The notes below the pieces were generated by a model. That model saw only the letters and a program-made list of their open reading frames with translations. It was not told the origin of the DNA and did not search any database. A stretch of 64,000 bases of DNA. Source: Streptomyces monomycini (GTDB lineage: Bacteria > Actinomycetota > Actinomycetes > Streptomycetales > Streptomycetaceae). Numbering within the stretch: position 1 is the first letter of the stretch; every line of letters begins with the position of its first letter. The translations under genes were made by a program, and so were the position numbers. Below are positions 43,944 through 51,701 of the stretch, in pieces. The stretch spans positions 34,347 to 98,346 of the forward strand of contig NZ_JAFIQY010000033.1 of NCBI RefSeq assembly GCF_022271435.1, written 5' to 3'.

Positions 43944-46901
43944 GTGGACGAGTACGCGGGAAGAGTGCTCGCCGAGCGCTACCGCCTGCCGGTGCCGCCG
44001 GCGGACGAGTACGAGTTCGCCGAGACCCGCGCCTTCGACACGTACAGCGGGCAGGAGGTCCTCGTACGCCAGGTGCCGCTGCCCGAAGTCGTGGACGCGG
44101 AGCTCCTGGACACCGGCCGTGCGGGCGGACGTCCCGCGCCGGGCGGGTACGGATACGGGCACGGAACCGGACATGGGCACGGAACCGGACATGGGCCCGG
44201 GCACGGGCACGGGCACGGGCACGGTCCCGGACACCGGCTGTCCGGCGCCGACCGGACGCCGCGGGACCCCGCCGTACGGCGCGCCCTGGAGGCCGCGACC
44301 GCCGCGGCCCGGCTGCCCGACCACCCGCAACTCGACCAGGTCTTCGACGTCTTCGCCCAGGACGGCAGTCTGTGGATCGTCAGTGAACGCGTCGCCGCCC
44401 GCCCGCTCGCCGCGCTCCTCGCCGAACGCACCCTCACCCCGCACCGGGCGGCGGAGGTCGCCGCCGACATCCTCACCGCCCTCCGCGCCCTGCACGCGCA
44501 CGGCTGGACCCACCGCAACATCACCGTCCGCACGGTCCTGGTGTGCGACGACGGGCGGGCCATCCTGACCGGCCTGGCAGCGGGCGCGGCGGAGGAAGCG
44601 CTGTGCGGGTACGACCCGGTGCCGGAGGAGGGGGAAGGTGCCGACGCGGGGGAGCGTGCGGCGGTGCCGGGGCAGGCCGCCGCGTCGGATGAGATGGCGG
44701 CGGAGCCGGCCGGCCCCGGAGCGACGGCCGGGGACGGTGGCGGGGAGCCGGACGCCGCACCCGAAGCGGACCCGCGCCGGGCCCGGGCCGGGGCGATAGC
44801 CGCCTACCAGGCGGGCACCCGGGCGGCGGCCGCCCGTACGGCCACCGGCGAGAACGCGATGGCGGCCACCGATCCCGCACACCCCGCCGACCCGCACTTC
44901 AGCCCGTACCGGGATCACATCACCGCGCCGACGTCACCGACGCCATCGGCTGTACCGGCGTCACCGGTCACACCGGCGTCACCGGTCACACCGGCGTCAC
45001 CGGTCGCGCCGGAGCGGCCGGGCAGTGTCACGTACGGCGGCAGCCTGCCCGGACCGGGGGTGGGGCCGGGGCCGCGGCCCGGAGGTATCCAGGTGCCGCA
45101 CCCGCTGCCGGTGCAGCGCCCGGCGCCGGAGGCGGGCCCCTCCTTGTCCAAGGAGGGTGCGGAATCGAATGATCCGGAGCGGTCGGAGCGGTCGGAGCGG
45201 TCGGAGCGTCCGGAGCAGTCGGAGCACCCGGCGGAGTATGCGGAGCGTCCGGACCAGCCCGCTGCCTACGGGCGCCCGGGCGCGGCCCTGGCCGCCGAGC
45301 GGGCCCGGCAGATACGGATCAACGTCGTCGGCGCGGTCACCGAGCGCTGGGCCCCGGAACAGGCGGGACCGGTCCACGCCAACTGGCAGCTCGCGCCGCC
45401 GATCGGCCCCGCCACCGACCTGTGGGCGGTCGGCGCACTGCTGTTCCGGATCGTGCAGGGGCACTCCGCCTACCCCGAGGACAGCGCCGCCGAGCTGGTG
45501 CAGCTGGTGTGCTCGGAACCGCCGTCGTACGCCGAGGAGTGCGGCGCGCTGCGGCCGGTCGTCGAGTCGCTGATGCGGCAGGACCCGGCCGACCGCCCGG
45601 ACTTCGAGGAGCTGCGCGGCTGGCTGCGGTCGCTGATCCGTACCGCGCCGGAGCCCGAGGTGGGCAGCCGGGTCGTGACCGTACCGTCGCTGGAAGGGCC
45701 GGCCGACTCGCGGCGGCTCCCGATCCTCCGGCGCCGGGGCGAACTCGTCCGCAAGGGACGGCACAAGAAGGCGCGCCAGTCCCGGCCCCCGCGCCCGGCC
45801 AAGCCGCCGCGGCAGCCGAAGGGCAAGCGTCCGGCCGCGGCCTTCCGGGAGACCACCCAGCACGCCCAGCCCGGCCTCTCCGAAGCGCCCGCCGAGCAGC
45901 AGCCGCAGCTCCTCACGCCACCGACACCTCAGTCCCAGCCTCAGCCCCACCCCTCATTCCCGTCCCCGTCCCAGTCCCAGCCCCAGTCACCCCCTCAGTA
46001 CCAGCCGCCCGTCCACCAGTCCCTCCACCACTCCGCCCCACCCCCGCCCCCGCACGCAGCGGCCGCGACCCAGCACGCAGCGGCCGCGACCCAGCACTCG
46101 CACCGGTCCGGCCCGTCCCGCACCCCCAAGCAGCCCCGCCCGGCCAAGCAGCCCCGCCCCGCCAAGCAGCCCCGGCGGAACGAGGGCGCCTCGTCCCCGG
46201 GCGGACGCAGCCCGCGCCGCCTCGGGCTGCTTCTCGTCGGGCTGGTGATCCTCCTGGTCGTGGGCACGATCCTGGTCGCGGTGCTGTTCATGCCGAAGGC
46301 CGGCCCGGGGGAGGGCGGCGCGGACAGCGTCCGTGAACGCAAGGGCGCCGTGGGCACGCAGAGCTCGACACCTGACGACAGCTCCGGCAGCCGGTCCGGC
46401 GACCAGGGCTCACGCAAACAGCAGCCGCAGACGACCGAACCCGCCGACCTCGCCGAAGGCTTCGCGGTGCGCAAGGACCCGAAAGGCTTCCAGGTCGCCG
46501 TCCACCAGGGCTGGCAGCGCCGCGGGGAGAACGAGCGCGGCCAGATCCGTTACCTGGGTAACGACTTCGAGCTGCTGATCGTGCCCGGCCGCGACACCAC
46601 GTCCCGCTACGGCACCGATCCGATGGCCTACCAGCAGGACAAGGAGGCGGAACTGGCCCCGTACCGCGAGTCCAGCTGGTCCGGCTCCTCCGGCCTGCGC
46701 CGCATCGACGTCGGCCGGGCCGCGATGGCCGAGGGCACCTTCACCTGGCAGGACAGCAGCGGCCGCCAGGTCTACGTACGCAACCTCGCGATGATCCACA
46801 AGGGCCGCTACCACGTCGTCCAGGTCATCGGCCCGGACAACGAACGCCGCGAGGTCGACCGCCTCTACGACCAGGCGACGGGCTCCTACCGCCCCAACTA
46901 G
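43944..46901 (+). CDS. Transmembrane pseudokinase with a large insertion
   Basis: 985 residues from a GTG with GGGAGG upstream. The fold is kinase-like, but every key residue is changed: no Gly loop, Arg42 where the VAVK Lys belongs, HRNITVRTVL instead of HRDxKPxN (Asn192), and LTGLA (209-213) instead of DFG. The C-lobe resumes only near residue 458 (TERWAPEQAG ... ATDLWAVGALLF), after about 240 residues of low complexity. Basic linker, TM (about 759-781) and an external domain (FQVAVHQGWQRRGENE ... TGSYRPN) similar in layout to that of the upstream kinase. Likely a regulatory scaffold of that kinase. Confidence 0.88.
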   Translation: MDEYAGRVLAERYRLPVPPADEYEFAETRAFDTYSGQEVLVRQVPLPEVVDAELLDTGRAGGRPAPGGYGYGHGTGHGHGTGHGPGHGHGHGHGPGHRLSGADRTPRDPAVRRALEAATAAARLPDHPQLDQVFDVFAQDGSLWIVSERVAARPLAALLAERTLTPHRAAEVAADILTALRALHAHGWTHRNITVRTVLVCDDGRAILTGLAAGAAEEALCGYDPVPEEGEGADAGERAAVPGQAAASDEMAAEPAGPGATAGDGGGEPDAAPEADPRRARAGAIAAYQAGTRAAAARTATGENAMAATDPAHPADPHFSPYRDHITAPTSPTPSAVPASPVTPASPVTPASPVAPERPGSVTYGGSLPGPGVGPGPRPGGIQVPHPLPVQRPAPEAGPSLSKEGAESNDPERSERSERSERPEQSEHPAEYAERPDQPAAYGRPGAALAAERARQIRINVVGAVTERWAPEQAGPVHANWQLAPPIGPATDLWAVGALLFRIVQGHSAYPEDSAAELVQLVCSEPPSYAEECGALRPVVESLMRQDPADRPDFEELRGWLRSLIRTAPEPEVGSRVVTVPSLEGPADSRRLPILRRRGELVRKGRHKKARQSRPPRPAKPPRQPKGKRPAAAFRETTQHAQPGLSEAPAEQQPQLLTPPTPQSQPQPHPSFPSPSQSQPQSPPQYQPPVHQSLHHSAPPPPPHAAAATQHAAAATQHSHRSGPSRTPKQPRPAKQPRPAKQPRRNEGASSPGGRSPRRLGLLLVGLVILLVVGTILVAVLFMPKAGPGEGGADSVRERKGAVGTQSSTPDDSSGSRSGDQGSRKQQPQTTEPADLAEGFAVRKDPKGFQVAVHQGWQRRGENERGQIRYLGNDFELLIVPGRDTTSRYGTDPMAYQQDKEAELAPYRESSWSGSSGLRRIDVGRAAMAEGTFTWQDSSGRQVYVRNLAMIHKGRYHVVQVIGPDNERREVDRLYDQATGSYRPN

Positions 46902-46950
46902 CCGTCGGTCCGCGCCTTGTCGGCTCCGGGGCGCGCGGCTAGCCTCGTAA

Positions 46951-46965
46951 CTGACGCCCCGTCAG
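46951..46965. promoter_or_regulatory. CTGACG-N3-CGTCAG operator (site 1)
   Basis: CTGACGCCCCGTCAG, perfect 6-bp arms, 83 bp upstream of the short leader ORF that precedes the acyl-CoA dehydrogenase pair. Member of a family of sites throughout 47-61 kb. Confidence 0.7.
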
Positions 46966-47033
46966 GAAGCGGCGCACACGCGCCCGTCGGGCACCGGTCG
47001 GAAGAACCGCGTGCGGGGGACCAGGAGGAGACC

Positions 47034-47096
47034 GTGTACAAGTCGATGCGCGGCAACGCGATCCGCACGCCCGACCTCGGCCTCGGCCTCGCCTGA
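47034..47096 (+). CDS. 20-aa leader peptide overlapping the acyl-CoA dehydrogenase start
   Basis: GTG start with CAGGAGGAG upstream and 20 codons (MYKSMRGNAIRTPDLGLGLA) whose stop overlaps the next ATG (TGATG). The acyl-CoA dehydrogenase start has no ribosome site of its own, so it is probably translated by coupling. The peptide itself may be only a vehicle for coupling, or the remnant of a longer gene. Confidence 0.5.
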   Translation: MYKSMRGNAIRTPDLGLGLA

Positions 47097-48232
47097 TGGA
47101 CCTGACGTACGCGCCCGAGGAGGAGGAGTTCCGGGCCCGCCTGCGGGAGTGGCTCGCCAAGACACTCCCGGACCTGCCCGCCCGGCCCGACCCGCTGGAC
47201 TGGCCGGGCCGGCGCGCCTACGACCTCGGCTGGCAGCGGCGGCTGTACGACGCCGGGTACGGCGCCGTGCACTGGGACGCCTCGCCCACCCGGCGGCTGA
47301 TCTTCCTGGAGGAGACGGAGCGCGCCGGTGCGCCCTACGTGGGCGCCAACTTCGTCGGGCTGCTGCACGCCGGGCCGACCATCGCCGCCGAGGGCACGGA
47401 CGAGCAGCGCGCCCGCTGGCTGCCGCCGGTCGTGCGCGGCGACGAGGTCTGGTGCCAGGGCTTCAGCGAGCCGGAGGCAGGCTCCGACCTCGCCGCCCTG
47501 CGCACCCGCGCGGTGCGCGACGGCGACGACTACGTGGTCACCGGGCAGAAGGTCTGGACCTCGCACGCGGAGATCGCGGACTGGTGCGAGTTGCTGGTGC
47601 GTACGGATCCGGAGGCGCACCGACACCGGGGGATCTCCTGGCTGGCGATGCCGATGGACGCGCCCGGGATCACCGTACGGCCGCTGCGTACGCTGGTCGG
47701 TCCGGCCGAGTTCGCGGAGGTCTTCCTCGACGAGGTGCGGGTGCCGGTGGCCAACCGGGTCGGTGCCGAGCACGACGGCTGGCGCGTCACCATGGTCACG
47801 CTCTCCTTCGAGCGGGGCACCGCCTTCGTCGGCGAGGTCGTCGCCTGCCGCCGCACGCTCGGCGGGCTGGCCCGCGCGGCACGGGCGAACGGGCGCTGGG
47901 ACGACCCGGTGCTGCGGCGCCGGCTGGGCCGGCTGAACGCCGAGTTCACGGCCCTGTGGCGGCTCATCCAGCGCAACGTCGGCGCGGCCCGGGACGCGGG
48001 CGGGGTGCCGGACGCGGGCGGCTCGGTCTTCAAGCTGCGCTACTCGCAGGTCCGCCAGGAGCTGTACGACGCGGCCGCCGAGGTGCTGGGGCCGTGCGGC
48101 GCGCTGGACGCGGACCAGCAGTGGACGGCGGACCGGCTGTCGTCCCTCTCGTACACGATCGCCGCCGGTACCTCGCAGATCCAGCGCGACATCATCGCCG
48201 AGCGCATCCTCGGCCTGCCGAAGGGACGGTGA
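47096..48232 (+). CDS. Acyl-CoA dehydrogenase, full subunit of a heteromeric pair
   Basis: 378 residues. FAD-dependent alpha,beta-desaturation of an acyl-CoA. Visible: helical N-terminal domain (DLTYAPEEEEFRARLREWL), the FAD/substrate loop WCQGFSEPEAGSDLAALRTRA, VTGQKVWTSHA, beta domain GITVRPLRTL ... FLDEVRVP and C-terminal helix SYTIAAGTSQIQRDIIAERILGLP. Adjacent to a second, shorter-type subunit (9 bp gap), the layout of alpha2beta2 steroid side-chain ACADs in mycobacteria (FadE pairs). The catalytic base cannot be assigned without alignment. Confidence 0.9.
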   Translation: MDLTYAPEEEEFRARLREWLAKTLPDLPARPDPLDWPGRRAYDLGWQRRLYDAGYGAVHWDASPTRRLIFLEETERAGAPYVGANFVGLLHAGPTIAAEGTDEQRARWLPPVVRGDEVWCQGFSEPEAGSDLAALRTRAVRDGDDYVVTGQKVWTSHAEIADWCELLVRTDPEAHRHRGISWLAMPMDAPGITVRPLRTLVGPAEFAEVFLDEVRVPVANRVGAEHDGWRVTMVTLSFERGTAFVGEVVACRRTLGGLARAARANGRWDDPVLRRRLGRLNAEFTALWRLIQRNVGAARDAGGVPDAGGSVFKLRYSQVRQELYDAAAEVLGPCGALDADQQWTADRLSSLSYTIAAGTSQIQRDIIAERILGLPKGR

Positions 48233-48241
48233 ACGGGCGCC

Positions 48242-49366
48242 GTGGACCTCCGACCCACCGCTGATCAACAGGCCTTGCAGGCGGGAACCCGCGAACTGCT
48301 GACGCGGCGCTTCGGGAGGGACCGGCTGCGGGAGGCGGTGGAGGCCCCCGCGCTCGACCGCGCGCTCTGGCGCGAGCTGGGCGCGGCCGGGTTCTTCGCG
48401 CTGCGGCTGCCGGAGGCGGACGGCGGGGTGGGGCTCGGCCTGCCGGACGCGGTGCTGGTCTTCGAGGAGGCCGGGCGGGCGCTGCTGCCGGGCCCGCTGG
48501 TGGCGGGACAGCTGCTGGCGGGGGTGGTGCCGGGGGTGGCGACGGGGGAGCGGGTGGCGGGGCTGTGCGATGCGGGGCGGGGTGGGGAGTGTCTGTGGGA
48601 ACACCCTGGGGACTGCGATGAGTTGATCTTGCTGGAGGGCGGTGATCCTGGTGATCCCTGCACTCCCTGCACTCCCCGGGCTCCCCGGGCTCCCCGGGCT
48701 CCCTGCGATCCCGGCGAGCGCGGCGATCTGGGAGGGGCGGACGGATCGGAGGCCGCCGGTTCGGAGGCGGACGGCCTGGTGGAGAGTGGCCCGGCGTCGG
48801 GCGCCCGCGGCAGAGCCTTCTGGAACGCCCCCGACTGGCCCGTCCTGGAACCCGTCCGCTCGATCGACCCCCTCACGCCGCTCGCGCGCGTGACGTCCTA
48901 CCCGCGCAGCGCGCCGCGCTCTCTGGACGTACCCCGGCTGCGCCGTGAGGCCGCTCTGCTGACCGCGGCGCTCCAGCTGGGCAGCGCTGCCCGTACGGTC
49001 GAGATGGCCGTGCAACACGCCCGGAGCCGAGAGCAGTTCGGCGTGCGGATCGGATCGTTCCAGGCGGTGAAACACCTGTGCGCCGAGATGCTGATAAGAG
49101 TGGAAATAGCGCGAAGTGCCGTATATGCGGCTTCGCTCACTGAACGGTCACTCCCCGTAGTCGGCGCCAAGGTGCTCGCCGACGAGGCCGCCGTCCGCAA
49201 CGCCCGGGACTGTCTCCAGGTGCACGGCGGTACGGGCTTCACCTGGGAGGCCGACGTGCATCTCCATCTCAAACGGGCGTGGTGCCGAGTCGAACAGTGG
49301 CAAAGCGGTGGAAAGGCGGAGGAAGCACTCGCCGAGGCGCTGCTGGCCGACGATGTCGGTGTCTAG
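48242..49366 (+). CDS. Acyl-CoA dehydrogenase-like second subunit
   Basis: 374 residues from GTG. N-terminal helices (DQQALQAGTRELLTRRFG), GFFALRLPEADGGVGLGLPDAV, and the C-terminal ARSREQFGVRIGSFQAVKHLCAEML and QVHGGTGFTWEADVHLHLKRAW are clear. The middle FAD-binding beta domain is short and replaced by a low-complexity segment (about 137-180) rich in PRAP and CTP repeats. Such reduced partners occur in heterotetrameric ACADs, where one subunit gives the FAD site contact and the other the catalytic base. Start chosen at the GTG at 48242, 9 bp after its partner. Confidence 0.85.
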   Translation: MDLRPTADQQALQAGTRELLTRRFGRDRLREAVEAPALDRALWRELGAAGFFALRLPEADGGVGLGLPDAVLVFEEAGRALLPGPLVAGQLLAGVVPGVATGERVAGLCDAGRGGECLWEHPGDCDELILLEGGDPGDPCTPCTPRAPRAPRAPCDPGERGDLGGADGSEAAGSEADGLVESGPASGARGRAFWNAPDWPVLEPVRSIDPLTPLARVTSYPRSAPRSLDVPRLRREAALLTAALQLGSAARTVEMAVQHARSREQFGVRIGSFQAVKHLCAEMLIRVEIARSAVYAASLTERSLPVVGAKVLADEAAVRNARDCLQVHGGTGFTWEADVHLHLKRAWCRVEQWQSGGKAEEALAEALLADDVGV

Positions 49367-49370
49367 CGGG

Positions 49371-49403
49371 TTGTGTGCGGAATGTCGGACTCCGTACACA
49401 CAA
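49371..49403 (+). terminator. Weak inverted repeat after the ACAD pair
   Basis: TTGTGTG (49371) and CACACAA (49397) form 7-bp arms with a 19-nt loop just 4 bp past the stop. Arms are AT-rich for this genome and no T-run follows, so a terminator is uncertain; an operator is possible. Confidence 0.35.
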
Positions 49404-49585
49404 GCGGTCACGGAGGGTCGGAATCGGGTTGTGTCCTAGGCGTAACTCGTCACAGGGGGGAGTCGGCGCCCCGCTCGGGTACGCTCCCTTGGGTGCGAGT
49501 GGTTCTGAGGCGCAACTGTTCCCGTGGGGTCGTAGTGACCGACCCGGGATGCCGAACGCGCTCCACCCGCCCCCGAAGGAGGGGT

Positions 49586-49777
49586 GTGAAGCCCTCTTGT
49601 TCGACTCCCGGCAATGCGCGTCGCACAGTATGCACTACGCATACTCCCTTGCGCTGGAATATGCCCGAAGCGCTTGTTGGGGTGACTGAACGTCAACCAT
49701 GCTGTGCATCACCGGGGTCACGGAGTGTGACCCCGAGGAGGCGCGAGGCGATGTGTCCGCCGGTTCGGATGGTGTGA
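49586..49777 (+). CDS. Small Cys-containing ORF upstream of the HATPase gene
   Basis: 63 residues from a GTG at 49586 preceded by AAGGAGG at ideal spacing, one of the best ribosome sites in the window. It contains five cysteines (CSTPGNARRTVC, then CC in QPCCASP, then MCPPVRMV) and ends 3 bp before the HATPase gene, so it may be translationally linked to it. Its base composition is lower in GC than its neighbours. Two perfect inverted repeats lie inside it (AGTATGC at 49627 with GCATACT at 49639; GGGGTCAC at 49714 with GTGACCCC at 49727). Coding status is uncertain: it may be a leader peptide or RNA structure. Confidence 0.5.
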   Translation: MKPSCSTPGNARRTVCTTHTPLRWNMPEALVGVTERQPCCASPGSRSVTPRRREAMCPPVRMV

Positions 49778-49780
49778 GCG

Positions 49781-50254
49781 GTGCAGGTGCTTCAGGTGCA
49801 GTTGGAAGTCCGGCCTGACCCCGCGGAGGTGGGGCGGGCCCGGAGGTGGGCCAGGTCGCGGCTGGCCGGCTCGGGCATAGGGGACGACGAGCCGCTGGCG
49901 GAGACGCTGATCCTGCTGATCTCCGAGTTGGTCACCAATGCCGTCGTGCATACCGGGAACCCCGCCGAGCTGCGGATGTGCTTCTCGGGCTCGGGCGCCG
50001 TGGTGGGCACCGTACGGGTCGAGGTCGCGGACCGCAGTACCCGCGCGCCGCGCCCCCGGCGTGCCGACGGTGACGACACGAACGGCCGCGGTCTGGAGCT
50101 GGTCGACGGCCTGGCGGACCGCTGGGGCTGGCGGCCGGAGGGGGCCGGGAAGAGCATCTGGTGCGAGGTGGACCGCGGGCAGTCGATGCTGATGCCGGCG
50201 GGCTCGGACCTGGGCACGTACGACCCGCACTGTGCCGTCCCGCACCGCGCCTGA
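49781..50254 (+). CDS. ATP-binding protein with HATPase (anti-sigma/RsbW-like) domain
   Basis: 157 residues from the GTG at 49781. GHKL-type ATPase with N-box ISELVTNAVVHTG and G-box NGRGLELVDGLADRWGW, without histidine-kinase phospho-acceptor. This type includes anti-sigma factors such as RsbW/SpoIIAB and many orphan Streptomyces regulators that bind anti-anti-sigma factors. No partner sigma or STAS gene is adjacent. The N-terminus (VQVLQVQLEVRPDPAEVGRARRWARSRLA) is the usual entry strand and helix. A preceding small ORF may be coupled. Confidence 0.85.
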   Translation: MQVLQVQLEVRPDPAEVGRARRWARSRLAGSGIGDDEPLAETLILLISELVTNAVVHTGNPAELRMCFSGSGAVVGTVRVEVADRSTRAPRPRRADGDDTNGRGLELVDGLADRWGWRPEGAGKSIWCEVDRGQSMLMPAGSDLGTYDPHCAVPHRA

Positions 50255-50568
50255 CGCTGACCGGAGGAAAGTACGGACCGGTAGTTGACGTGCCGTGTGC
50301 ACGTGATCACGCTGGGGTGGAGCGATGCGCCGCGAGGGGACGTCGAGGTACGAGGGCCGGGAGGCCGCGGCCTCGGCGAGTGCGGATCGTGTCCCGTAGC
50401 CGGGTGGTGGTCCGCGGTGCCACGCTCGGGGTGCGCACGGGCGTACCGCCACCCGGCCGGGGCGTCGCGGCCGCCCGTAAGGCCGCTCGCCCGCTTCCTG
50501 CGGCCGTCCTTCCGCTTCGTACGGCCTTGCCCTCCCCGCGTGGGTGGTCCCGGCCCGTGTGACCCGCC
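50255..50568. other. Intergenic region after the HATPase gene, nothing recognised
   Basis: 314 bp of GC-rich sequence between convergent genes. No clear hairpin, ORF with start signal, or repeat was found. Confidence 0.5.
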
Positions 50569-51510
50569 TCAGAGGACCGCGACCGGCGCCACCGGTGTGC
50601 CGGTGCCGCCCACGAACGGCTCGGCCATCGCGGTGAGGAAGAACGCGTAACGGTTCTCCTCCGCGCAGGCCCCGGCCAGCTCCTCCAGATTCCAGTTCTG
50701 GCCCTGGATCATGCCCATCTCCACCAGGTGCAGCGCGTGCACGGGCATCCAGAGGTTGTCGATCTCCGGCGGGAAGATCTCGAAGGTGAGGGTGTCGTCG
50801 GCGACGGCCGCGACGTCGCGGGCGTGGAACCACTCGGGCGTACGGATCGACAGCCCGGGGGACGGGAAGGCGTACGCGTCCCGGTCGCCCGCCAGGTAGT
50901 GCTGGATCTGCCCGGTGCGGACCAGCACGATGTCGCCGGACCGTACCCGTGTCCCGGCCAGCTCCTCCGCCGCGTCGAGGTCCTCCGGGGTCACCGCGTG
51001 CCCGGCAGGCAGCCTCCCGGGCCCGTCGGAATCCCCGCGGCGGGCGCGGGCCACGTCGAGCAGGACGCCGCGCGAAACGATCGGGGGCGCTTTCTCGATG
51101 CCGAGGACGGTGGCGCCGCCGTGCGCGGTGACGGAGCCGGCGGGGCGGTCGTTGTAGAGCCGGCCGGAGTGCGAGACATGGGTCAGGCCGTCCCAGTGGG
51201 TGGCCGCCTGGAGGCCCATGGTGACGGCGTCGTCGGAGGTGGCGACCGTCCCCGGGCCGAAGAGTTCCTGGTTGATCGCGGTCATGGTGTGCAGGGGGTT
51301 GACCCGGCCGGGGATCAGGCCGGTCTGCACGCCGTCCTGCCGCAGCGGCAGCGCGAGGGCGATGCGGCGGCCGGAGCGGACGGTGGCGGCGGCCTCCCGT
51401 ACGACGTCGGGCGTGAGCAGGTTCAGCGTGCCGATCTCGTCGTCCGCGCCCCAGCGGCCCCAGTTGTTCACGCGTTTGGCCAGGGCGTGGAACTCGGCGG
51501 GGAGTGGCAT
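50569..51510 (-). CDS. Cyclase-family hydrolase (kynurenine formamidase-like)
   Basis: 313 residues from the ATG at 51510 (AGGAGC upstream). Cyclase/KynB fold with the metal-binding motif here seen as ATHWDGLTHVSHSGRLYND, matching HxGTHxDxPxH loosely, plus VLLDVARARRGD, DIVLVRTGQ and the C-terminal HALHLVEMGMIQGQNWNLEELA. Family members hydrolyse cyclic amides, lactones or formamides with Zn/Mn; the substrate here is unknown. Divergent from the SDR across an operator, so it belongs to the same regulon. Pro/Arg-rich frame upstream is not part of the gene. Confidence 0.87.
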   Translation of the reverse strand: MPLPAEFHALAKRVNNWGRWGADDEIGTLNLLTPDVVREAAATVRSGRRIALALPLRQDGVQTGLIPGRVNPLHTMTAINQELFGPGTVATSDDAVTMGLQAATHWDGLTHVSHSGRLYNDRPAGSVTAHGGATVLGIEKAPPIVSRGVLLDVARARRGDSDGPGRLPAGHAVTPEDLDAAEELAGTRVRSGDIVLVRTGQIQHYLAGDRDAYAFPSPGLSIRTPEWFHARDVAAVADDTLTFEIFPPEIDNLWMPVHALHLVEMGMIQGQNWNLEELAGACAEENRYAFFLTAMAEPFVGGTGTPVAPVAVL

Positions 51511-51664
51511 GGGGGCTCCTCGGTGGCTTCGGGACTTCGGGACTTCGATGATTCGGGGCTTCGGGGGGCGGGGGGTTTCAGGGGCTTCGCGGGGTGTCGG
51601 GCTGCGCCGGGGTGCGCGTCGGGCTGTGCCGGGTCTTGTGCTCGGTGCGGCTCTGCTCAAAAAT

Positions 51665-51679
51665 CTAACGGGCCGTCAG
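51665..51679. promoter_or_regulatory. CTGACG-N3-CGTCAG operator (site 2)
   Basis: CTAACGGGCCGTCAG, one change in the left arm, between the cyclase and SDR genes, 22 bp before the SDR ATG and so overlapping its promoter or early transcript. Confidence 0.7.
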
Positions 51680-51701
51680 AAACTGCGGGAAGGGGCTCGG
51701 C

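Noticed and set aside
44150..44240. GGGCACGGGCACGG-type repeats as a CRISPR or satellite candidate
   Set aside because: They encode the Gly-His repeat of the pseudokinase, lack spacers and stay in frame.
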